Positions 26,315-32,219 of a DNA stretch of 50,100 bases are shown piece by piece. The DNA is from Bacteroidia bacterium. Its GTDB lineage: Bacteria; Bacteroidota; Bacteroidia; Palsa-965. Below the pieces are notes generated by a model that was not told the origin of the DNA, made no database searches, and was given only the letters and a program-made list of their open reading frames with translations. The translations under genes were made by a program, and so were the position numbers. How positions within the stretch are numbered: position 1 is the stretch's first letter; each line of letters starts with the position of its first letter. The stretch is taken from NCBI GenBank assembly GCA_025454955.1, contig JALONL010000033.1, forward strand, positions 1 to 50,100. Direction: 5' to 3'.

Positions 26315-26330
26315 CCCCGATTTATCGGGA
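26315..26330 (-). other. Small inverted repeat between sheath and tube genes
   Basis: CCCGA at 26316-26320 and TCGGG at 26325-26329 can form a 5-bp stem with a 4-nt loop in the 58-base gap between sheath and tube. No T-tract follows on the minus strand, so it is not a terminator. It may be an RNA processing or stability element; short CCCGAT/ATCGGG pairs are common between genes in Bacteroidota. Weak evidence. Confidence 0.3.
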
Positions 26331-26333
26331 TGA

Positions 26334-28259
26334 TTACGACTGCTGTAATTTGTGAGAGAATTTGAGGATGATGAATTCTGCCGGACGAACAACAGCCATG
26401 CCGATTTCCACTTTCATGTAACCCTCAAGAATGTCCTGCGCACTCATGGTTTGACCCAGACCAATGCGCACAAAGAATGCTTCATCGGGCTTGGCACCTA
26501 CCAGTGCGCCTTCTTTCCACTTGTTGGTGAGGTAGTTCTCAATCATACCTTTCACCTTCACCCAGGTGTTGCCGTTGTTGGGCTCAAACACAGCCCAGTA
26601 GGTTGATTTCTTGATCGATTCTTCGGCCGTGTTGAAGAAGCGGCGAACCGGAATGTAGCGCCATTCGTTGTCGTTGCCGGCCAGTGTGCGTGCACCCCAG
26701 ATGAGTGTGCCTTTGCCCACAAATGCACGGATTGCATTTATGGATTTGCCGGCATTTGCATCCACATTAAGGTTATCAAGTTGAGCTGCGGTGAAGGTGG
26801 TGGCAGGTCCTATTACCGATGACAGACTTACGTTGGCCGGAGCTTTCCATACACCACGGTCGCGGTCGGTGGCGGCATACTGACCCACAACAGCGCCTGA
26901 GGGCGGCATTAATGTGGCAGAGTCGTTCATTCCCTCAATAATGGTTTTGTAAAGAGGGAAAGATTCCTGCAATGCGTTTTCGAGTGTATCGTCAAGTGAA
27001 TTCACTGCATCAAGCACTTCAATAAACGCAGCCTCAGCCTGATTAAACAGTGCTTTAGCAGCTGCAAGTGCCGAATTTAAATGTTCACTTAGAGTGGTTC
27101 CGGTTACGTAATTGGTTGTGGGAGGGCCACTCAGTGTACTTTCATCAAACCAGCCAAATGCATGGGTAAGAACTGCAGAACCAGATTGAGGAGAGTAAGT
27201 TGTTTCTTCTGAATCAAGTTCATATTCGAGTTTGGCAAGTTCTGTCCAAACTGAATTAAGACTGGTTGCAATTTTCTGTTTGATGGCACCTTTTGTGGCA
27301 TCTACCAGTCGGCTGCAGGTAAGGGTTGTGGCCCATGAATTTACCTTTTCAAAACCGTCGTAAATTTTTGCTATTACCGCTTCAATCTGTCCAACGGTTG
27401 GCAAGGCAGGATTTACTAAGGCAATGGCCCCGTTTACCTGATTACGATATTCACCTGAAGCTGCAAGTGGGTCGATATTAACTGTATTAACATCGGTTAG
27501 CAGGTTATTATAATCGGTAATAAGTGCTCTAAGATCAGGGTCAGAAGTAAGTGCATCGAGTGTTATTGAACCTCCGCCTTTTGTAAGTGCCGATTTAACA
27601 CTTTTGTAAGTGATGTTTTTTGAAAGACTTACATTGAGCCAGGGTGTATAAGCAGAGCCGTACTTGAGGTAATTGATTCCGATTTTGTTTCTGAAGGTAT
27701 CACCGTTGGCGTCGTTCTCTGCCAAATCAAATACACAAAAACGATCCATCAGCTTATTTGCCTGTGAAAGGGCAGCCTGTTGGAGCGTATATAAACCATC
27801 GCCCGACAAACTTACTGCATCAGGGAAAACGAGAATGGTAGGTTCATCAACCATTTCCACTGCAGCAAGTCCGGCCAGAAATTCGTTCAGATTGGGCGTA
27901 GGGGTGGGTTCGTATTTTCCAATAGAAGTAATGTAACAATCACCACCGCCATTGGCATAAAACAGGCGCAAGCTGTCGTACATATAATACGCCGTGGACA
28001 GTGTAGCCTTCTGGAAATTATTATTTGAATCAATAGCAACTGAAGATACTTTTACCTCAGGAGCACCGCCGAAATACTTTGCATAATCCAGCATCGACGA
28101 TATGCGTGTAGGTTTGCCGTTCAGATCGTCGATGCTGATCTTTGTTGCTTTCTCGGTATATCCGATAAAGGCGGGAATACAAGTCTCCACTTCCGCAACG
28201 GAGGGAGGGAACACCGAGATTTCCTCGACGTAAACATCTGGCGTTTTTTTGGTAGCCAT
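26334..28259 (-). CDS. Contractile sheath protein
   Basis: 641 aa, the only sheath gene in the window. The N-terminus has a Pro-Asp-Val-Tyr-Val-Glu-Glu-Ile-Ser-Val-Phe-Pro-Pro-Ser-Val and Pro-Ala-Phe-Ile-Gly-Tyr-Thr. The C-terminus has Asn-Ala-Ile-Arg-Ala-Phe-Val-Gly-Lys-Gly, Trp-Gly-Ala-Arg-Thr-Leu, Tyr-Ile-Pro-Val-Arg-Arg-Phe and a closing Pro-Ala-Glu-Phe-Ile-Ile-Leu. These are the conserved core domains. A segment at residues about 200-420 lies between the two conserved halves and looks variable and helix-rich; it is probably exposed on the particle surface. The sheath contracts to drive the tube. Afp-type loci often have several sheath genes; here I see one. Confidence 0.93.
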   Translation of the reverse strand: MATKKTPDVYVEEISVFPPSVAEVETCIPAFIGYTEKATKISIDDLNGKPTRISSMLDYAKYFGGAPEVKVSSVAIDSNNNFQKATLSTAYYMYDSLRLFYANGGGDCYITSIGKYEPTPTPNLNEFLAGLAAVEMVDEPTILVFPDAVSLSGDGLYTLQQAALSQANKLMDRFCVFDLAENDANGDTFRNKIGINYLKYGSAYTPWLNVSLSKNITYKSVKSALTKGGGSITLDALTSDPDLRALITDYNNLLTDVNTVNIDPLAASGEYRNQVNGAIALVNPALPTVGQIEAVIAKIYDGFEKVNSWATTLTCSRLVDATKGAIKQKIATSLNSVWTELAKLEYELDSEETTYSPQSGSAVLTHAFGWFDESTLSGPPTTNYVTGTTLSEHLNSALAAAKALFNQAEAAFIEVLDAVNSLDDTLENALQESFPLYKTIIEGMNDSATLMPPSGAVVGQYAATDRDRGVWKAPANVSLSSVIGPATTFTAAQLDNLNVDANAGKSINAIRAFVGKGTLIWGARTLAGNDNEWRYIPVRRFFNTAEESIKKSTYWAVFEPNNGNTWVKVKGMIENYLTNKWKEGALVGAKPDEAFFVRIGLGQTMSAQDILEGYMKVEIGMAVVRPAEFIILKFSHKLQQS

Positions 28260-28302
28260 AGGTGAATTGGATTTGTGGTTGATGATTCTTGTTTATGGTT
28301 GT

Positions 28303-29367
28303 TCAGATGTAGATGAACAGGTTGGTTCCGGTTTTGCGGATGTCGGGGTTCGACAAATCGGCTACAATTACTTTTGTAACCAGGTTGTTTCCCACCTGTG
28401 TTTTGTGGAGCAGTTGCAGCAGTCTCCGTGCTTTCTGTCTGAAAGCCACGGGCTGTGCCGACTGGAACAAAACCACCGTTTTACCGGGTTTCTGGAGCAT
28501 GGGTGCCACCTTGTCGGTAGAAGGGATGCTGGTAACCCTGTTGAATACAATGGGGCCTACCAGGTCATTGCTGTAATGGTTTTCGCCATTGCTTTTGTCT
28601 TCTACATAGTATTGTGTGGCTACTCCTGTTGATGGCATAACCAGGTAATAATTCCAGGTCCCGCTCTTGGCGGTGAATCCCAGTTTGTAGGCATCGTTTC
28701 CTGAATAGTCATAGGGGTATGAAGTTTTGTTTTCGATGAGAAGAATGCCGAATATTCTGCTGCCCGGCAGTTGGGCATCGGCATAATAGCTGGTAATATC
28801 GGGCTGGCCGGCTCCTACCGTTTCGCGTACTTCGTATAGCCCGGCAGGCAGTGACTGAATATCAAACTGGTACTCTTTGTGTTGTGAACCTGCGGCAATG
28901 CTTCCGGTTGAAATGATTACACCTTCCCGGTTTCTCAGTTCGATGGAAGCAGCACTGTTGGTTTTTATTTTGTGTGTAATTACTCCGGCAGTAAGTATGG
29001 CCTCGGTTTTGGTAAGGCCGAGGTAGCCCGCAGTAACCGTGCGCGACACATTGCGGTACAGGTTTATTTTGCCAATGGCCGGAACTTCCAGATCAGTGGT
29101 AAAATGAAAGAAGTCGGCCGAGTTGTTGATGATGGTGAACGCAAGTGCTTCGTTGGTTTGGAAAGCGGTAAGCGGTAAAGTGGCCGTTTCATTCAACTGA
29201 TAAATAACAGCCCCCGTATCGCCGCCCCACCTGAACACACAGCGGCGGCTTCTGAGAAGCTGCGCTGTGGCTGCAGTGGGTTGCAGGGTAAAATCGCCAC
29301 AACGCCCGTTGGTGTAAAACGTGTGTGCGCAATCTATGCGGAAAAGGGTTTTAAACTGATCTTTCAT
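28303..29367 (-). CDS. eCIS-associated protein of unknown function between the tail-end protein and the sheath
   Basis: 354 aa with no signal peptide. It opens Met-Lys-Asp-Gln-Phe-Lys-Thr-Leu-Phe-Arg-Ile-Asp-Cys, with two nearby Cys (residues 13 and 22). The middle (about residues 110-200) is beta-rich with an Ig/Greek-key look: a Ser-Leu-Pro-Ala-Gly-Leu-Tyr-Glu-Val-Arg-Glu turn. The C-terminus ends in a hydrophobic Asn-Leu-Phe-Ile-Tyr-Ile. It lies nine bases after the DUF4255 gene and 43 before the sheath. I infer a cap adaptor or other end-of-tail part from position alone. Confidence 0.6.
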   Translation of the reverse strand: MKDQFKTLFRIDCAHTFYTNGRCGDFTLQPTAATAQLLRSRRCVFRWGGDTGAVIYQLNETATLPLTAFQTNEALAFTIINNSADFFHFTTDLEVPAIGKINLYRNVSRTVTAGYLGLTKTEAILTAGVITHKIKTNSAASIELRNREGVIISTGSIAAGSQHKEYQFDIQSLPAGLYEVRETVGAGQPDITSYYADAQLPGSRIFGILLIENKTSYPYDYSGNDAYKLGFTAKSGTWNYYLVMPSTGVATQYYVEDKSNGENHYSNDLVGPIVFNRVTSIPSTDKVAPMLQKPGKTVVLFQSAQPVAFRQKARRLLQLLHKTQVGNNLVTKVIVADLSNPDIRKTGTNLFIYI

Positions 29368-29376
29368 AATACGGCA

Positions 29377-29949
29377 TTATTCGCGTCCGCCCGCAAAAGA
29401 GCGATCGAATGTGGTTACAGCCGGAGCCGTGTCGCGTACAAGGTTGTCGTTCATTATCAGCATCCGGATGCGGTAAAGCACCGAAGGCAGGTATTTGGCC
29501 CCGATGGAAGCCCACAACTGGTTCTGCTGCTCGAAATTGATGGTGTATAAATCAATCATGAGTTGCTCCACATCGTCGAGCGCTGGGTACTCCACATTCG
29601 AAAATGTGTTGCGGCCCTGAAAAAATAAAATGGTGTTGGATACCAGTTTCAATGCTTCGCTATGACTGGTATGGTTGGCGGCAATCATCATGTACACATT
29701 GATTTTCAGTTCGGGATTAACCAATGTGTAGTTTGCGCCCACCTGTATGGTTTGCGGCGATACCGACCGGAATTGCTTCTCTTCCTCAATGTTCACCACC
29801 ATCATACCCAGTGTGCCGGCATCAATATCCAGATTGCCATTCTGGGCAATAATGTTGGTGAGGGTCACCAGATCGGTGGTGGAACCCATTTTTAACTTTA
29901 AATATTCGTTCAACTCTTTTTGGAGGAACGACAGCGCCTTATCAATCAT
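29377..29949 (-). CDS. DUF4255/Pvc16-like tail-end (cap/terminator) protein, first gene of the eCIS train
   Basis: 190 aa. It begins Met-Ile-Asp-Lys-Ala-Leu-Ser-Phe-Leu-Gln-Lys-Glu-Leu-Asn and has the Asn-Ile-Glu-Glu-Glu-Lys near residue 55, the Pro-Glu-Leu-Lys-Ile-Asn-Val-Tyr-Met-Met strand, and Tyr-Pro-Ala-Leu followed by an Asp-rich helix. This is the Pvc16 N-terminal (DUF4255) layout; the family caps the distal end of the tube and sheath. It is the first gene after a 574-base non-coding stretch, so transcription of the whole train probably starts upstream of it. Confidence 0.88.
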   Translation of the reverse strand: MIDKALSFLQKELNEYLKLKMGSTTDLVTLTNIIAQNGNLDIDAGTLGMMVVNIEEEKQFRSVSPQTIQVGANYTLVNPELKINVYMMIAANHTSHSEALKLVSNTILFFQGRNTFSNVEYPALDDVEQLMIDLYTINFEQQNQLWASIGAKYLPSVLYRIRMLIMNDNLVRDTAPAVTTFDRSFAGGRE

Positions 29950-30006
29950 AACTGCACTTACTAAACCTGAAGATGAAGTTTACTTGCGCTGCACTGTCAA
30001 TCGGGG

Positions 30007-30057
30007 TTGACGGCAGGGGTTGCAACAAACCTACATAGTTGCCCCCCCTGTCGTCAA
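30007..30057. repeat. Imperfect 20-bp inverted repeat framing the eCIS promoter
   Basis: Arms at 30007-30026 and 30038-30057 match at 17 of 20 positions: TTGACGGCAGGGG against CCCCTGTCGTCAA, then a TTGCAAC/GTTGCCC portion. The spacer is 11 bases. The right arm contains the candidate -33 TTG and the left arm touches the -7 element. It could be an operator for a dimeric regulator or a leader-RNA hairpin. It is not a simple terminator, since neither side has a T-tract. Confidence 0.65.
30026..30057 (-). promoter_or_regulatory. Candidate promoter of the eCIS train
   Basis: On the minus strand, TTG at 30057-30055 and TAGGTTTG at 30033-30026 match the Bacteroidota -33/-7 consensus (TTG, TAnnTTTG) with 21 bases between, the same spacing as in the PadR-operon promoter of this window. 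Predicted transcription start is about 70 bases upstream of the first eCIS gene. Promoter overlaps the inverted repeat, so binding to that repeat would block it. Confidence 0.45.
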
Positions 30058-30408
30058 TGGGGTTTTCAACAGATCTAGTTTGTTTGCGACATTCGGGTGT
30101 TAAGTAATCCTAATTAACAAAATGAGGAGTTATCAACAGACGCTGAAAAGCCTTGATGTTGATAGTATTACTATTACCCATGAAGGTGTACTACTGGTTT
30201 TCTGTAAACTAAATCCGTTAATAAAATAACTGAGTTCGAAGTTGAACGTTTAAAAACGGGGCATTTTTGTTTAGCGTAAATCAGGCGTCTATTAAACAAA
30301 GGCTCAACAAGCAGATGATAGAGGTAAGCGTAATTTTACCTGCATTGTAAGGTCCGTCTAAACAAGTACTGGATTATCAGATATAAATATTAAACAGGAG
30401 GTTGTGTG

Positions 30409-30454
30409 GAGTAAAAACAAAACAAAAACGCCACCGAAATTACTTTCGATGGCG
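30409..30454 (-). terminator. Intrinsic terminator of the OmpA-domain gene
   Basis: An 11-bp stem (30429-30439 with 30444-30454, one G-U pair) with a 4-base loop is followed on the minus strand by a T-rich tract (30409-30428). It lies about 70 bases after the OmpA gene stop and insulates that gene from the eCIS train. Confidence 0.85.
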
Positions 30455-30523
30455 CTTTGCTTATAGTAGAATGGAAGTGAAGCAGTTATCGTGTGCTATG
30501 CGCACACAGGCTTCTTCGTATTC

Positions 30524-31300
30524 TTATTTTTTGGTTACACGCACGTCGATGCGGCGGTTCTGGGCGCGGCCTTCTTCGGTGGCGTTGTCGGCTTTGGGAA
30601 ACTGATCGCCGTAGCCTTCGGCAGCAAGACGGTTGGCGGCAATGCCGCGTTTAACGATTTCGGCCATAACCGACTCAGCGCGCTGCTGCGAAAGTTTCTG
30701 ATTGGCTTCCTTGTTGCCGGTATTGTCGGTATAGCCGCCAATTTTGAGGGCCACATTGGGCGACGATTTCAGAATGGCTGCCATGTTGTCGAGCTGGGCC
30801 AGGGTGCCGGCATCGTTGAGGTTGAGGGTTGATTTGCCGGTTTCAAATACCAGACGGTCGAAGGTAAACCAGGTGGTTTTGTCAACCGGACGGGCGGCAT
30901 CATTAATAAAAGATACCAGCATTGATTCAATGCCGTTGGTGGCGCCGCTGATTTCTTTGCCGTCGCTGAGTTTGGTCATTACCATGCCGCTGTCGGCAGC
31001 GGGCATAGAATCGTTTTCGGGAGTATTTTTGAGGTCGGCTTCGTGCTTGTCGCCGTCGTGGTGGGCGGCCATTTCGGTTTTGTGTCCGCCATGTCCGTGC
31101 TCGTCGTGTGCACTGTGCTTACCCCAGCGGTCGGTTCCTGAGAGGCTGAAAAGCCATCCGCCCAAACCGGCAAAACCAATTGCAAAAACTACAAGCGCCA
31201 CCAGCGGAATCCACCAGCCTTTGGGGTAATACTGGCGGTTGCCTTCGGTGTGATCGTGATCGTGGTCGTGTCCGTCGTGGTGTGCGTCGTGATTGGCCAT
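30524..31300 (-). CDS. OmpA-domain protein with His-rich segments on both sides of one membrane helix
   Basis: 258 aa. Residues 2-18 are a His/Asp-rich cytoplasmic segment (MANHDAHHDGHDHDHDH). One membrane helix lies at about 28-50, followed by a second His-rich periplasmic stretch (residues about 60-90). The OmpA/MotB peptidoglycan-binding domain is at about 145-258, with Gly-Gly-Tyr-Thr-Asp-Asn-Thr-Gly, an Arg-Ala-Glu and 'EGRAQNRRIDV'. It is predicted to be an inner-membrane protein anchored to the cell wall; the His clusters suggest metal binding. It has its own promoter and terminator and so is not part of the eCIS operon, although it is its nearest upstream neighbour. Confidence 0.88.
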   Translation of the reverse strand: MANHDAHHDGHDHDHDHTEGNRQYYPKGWWIPLVALVVFAIGFAGLGGWLFSLSGTDRWGKHSAHDEHGHGGHKTEMAAHHDGDKHEADLKNTPENDSMPAADSGMVMTKLSDGKEISGATNGIESMLVSFINDAARPVDKTTWFTFDRLVFETGKSTLNLNDAGTLAQLDNMAAILKSSPNVALKIGGYTDNTGNKEANQKLSQQRAESVMAEIVKRGIAANRLAAEGYGDQFPKADNATEEGRAQNRRIDVRVTKK

Positions 31301-31333
31301 AATAATGTGTCGGTTGAGTTTTTTTTACGGTTG

Positions 31334-31341
31334 CAAACATA
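31334..31341 (-). promoter_or_regulatory. Candidate -7 element of the OmpA-domain gene
   Basis: Minus-strand TATGTTTG matches the Bacteroidota -7 consensus TAnnTTTG exactly. It lies about 34 bases upstream of the start codon. The -33 box is less clear (a TTTTCG about 22 bases further upstream). Confidence 0.5.
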
Positions 31342-31400
31342 CACTTTTTAGTGAAATCTGCTTCCGAAAATGATTAACATCCGATGAAACATAATGGCCC

Positions 31401-31509
31401 AAAAAAAGGATAAGCCGACGCTGCGAAAGCCGGCTTATCCTGCACACCAATTGCACGAAACAAATTCCTCCCAAAAGAAACAGACCTGACCAAAGGTTGG
31501 GAGGATGTT
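31401..31509 (-). ncRNA. Predicted small RNA (or leader RNA) 1, ECF-type promoter, intrinsic terminator
   Basis: A minus-strand unit of about 109 nt with no convincing coding sequence. It starts about 10 bases after the ECF-type -10 box and ends in a strong hairpin (31408-31440, stem GGATAAGCCG... with its complement) followed by seven T. It is homologous to the unit at 32083-32172: both share CTCCC-AA, TTTGGT(C/T)AGGT, the exact 14-nt TGTTTCGTGCAATT (31449-31462 on the plus strand) and a GCCGG-TTTCGCAGC-CGGC terminator core. An internal stem from TCCTCCCAA and TTGGGAGGA is present in this copy. It could be a trans-acting RNA or an attenuating leader of the downstream OmpA gene, which has its own promoter. 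Confidence 0.65.
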
Positions 31510-31513
31510 CGTG

Positions 31514-31544
31514 TATAAGACGCGGAAAAGGGTGTTTCGTTACA
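31514..31544 (-). promoter_or_regulatory. ECF sigma-type promoter of small RNA 1
   Basis: Minus-strand TGTAACG (31544-31538) and CGTCTTATA (31522-31514) are 15 bases apart. TGTAAC with CGTC is the -35/-10 pair seen at Bacteroidota ECF-sigma-controlled genes. The same pair recurs at 32175-32207. Confidence 0.65.
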
Positions 31545-31569
31545 CCTCCGGCGCATTTTTTTTAATTTC

Positions 31570-32052
31570 TTAACAAAAGCCGGCGGCTTCGGGGTGCAAA
31601 CCCGACAGTTTGGCGGCTTCTTCGGGTGTGGTAAAACGGAATCCGCTAAACTGAAATGCAGGAGCCACCGTGCACCCGCAAAGGCTGTAAAGCCCCGAAC
31701 TGCGCACCGCCTGAAACCAGCCCGCAGGCACCACGGCCGAGGGCTGCGCCTGTGTACCGGCCGGGCCCAGATGGATAATGCGTAGCTGGGTAATCTCGGG
31801 ATTTACCAGCCAGAGTTCCAGCACATCGCCCTCGTACCAGTGCCAGAGTTCGTCGGCATCCACCACATGCCAGCGGCTTACTTCATTTTGCTGAAGCAGG
31901 TAATAAATAGAAGTAACTGCGCTTCGCGGCGCTTCGTTTTTGCGTTCTACCAGCAACGATGAGCGGTAGTGCTCGGCATAATGGCCGCCCTCGGGATGCG
32001 GGTGCATGTGCAAATGCCCGATAAGGAAGGCTGCACGGCTTTCGGATTTCAT
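31570..32052 (-). CDS. Cupin_5 (DUF985) family protein
   Basis: 160 aa. The hallmark features are an early Pro-His-Pro-Glu-Gly-Gly-His-Tyr, Tyr-Tyr-Leu-Leu, Trp-His-x-Val-Asp-Ala-Asp-Glu-Leu-Trp-His-Trp-Tyr-Glu-Gly, and a late Gly-Cys-Thr-Val-Ala-Pro-Ala-Phe. The conserved His/Glu likely hold a metal in a beta-barrel. Function of the family is uncertain. It lies between the two predicted small RNA units and starts 30 bases after the terminator of unit 2, with little room for a separate promoter; read-through of that terminator may express it. Confidence 0.85.
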   Translation of the reverse strand: MKSESRAAFLIGHLHMHPHPEGGHYAEHYRSSLLVERKNEAPRSAVTSIYYLLQQNEVSRWHVVDADELWHWYEGDVLELWLVNPEITQLRIIHLGPAGTQAQPSAVVPAGWFQAVRSSGLYSLCGCTVAPAFQFSGFRFTTPEEAAKLSGLHPEAAGFC

Positions 32053-32082
32053 ACAGGGGAGAATGATTTCTGCAAAGGTCAG

Positions 32083-32172
32083 AAAAAAAAGACACGCCGG
32101 GCTGCGAAACCGGCGTGTCGGTAAAATTGCACGAAACAGATACCCTTACCTAACCAAAATTCGGGAGCTGTT
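32083..32172 (-). ncRNA. Predicted small RNA (or leader RNA) 2, homologue of unit 1
   Basis: About 90 nt on the minus strand, ending in a 10-bp GC-rich hairpin (32091-32100 with 32110-32119) and eight T. It shares with unit 1 the 14-nt element at 32125-32138 (plus-strand aattgcacgaaaca), the CTCCC-AA and TTTGGTTAGGT blocks, and the terminator core. The stem sequences differ but keep pairing, which is co-variation expected of a structured RNA. It follows the pspC gene. Confidence 0.65.
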
Positions 32173-32174
32173 GT

Positions 32175-32207
32175 AAATAGGACGTATGCCCCGTTCAAAA
32201 CGTTACA
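32175..32207 (-). promoter_or_regulatory. ECF sigma-type promoter of small RNA 2
   Basis: Minus-strand TGTAACG (32207-32201) and CGTCCTATTTA (starting 32184) are 16 bases apart. It matches the unit 1 promoter in both boxes. It starts just 13 bases after the pspC stop. Confidence 0.65.
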
Positions 32208-32219
32208 GCCTTCGTGCAA

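Larger units (their letters stand above)
29950..30523 (-). other. Non-coding control region upstream of the eCIS train
   Basis: The region holds a candidate promoter framed by an inverted repeat (30007-30057), a terminator for the OmpA-domain gene at its right end (30409-30454), and about 350 bases with no assigned feature. A 35-codon plus-strand frame exists at 30122-30229, but nothing supports its expression. Confidence 0.7.

Noticed and set aside
30122..30229. 35-codon plus-strand frame in the eCIS control region
   Set aside because: No promoter boxes or conservation visible; frames of this size occur by chance in an AT-rich stretch.
31374..31556. 60-codon minus-strand frame across small RNA unit 1
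   Set aside because: It spans the ECF promoter and the terminator hairpin; the sibling unit does not keep the frame, so it is not a peptide gene.
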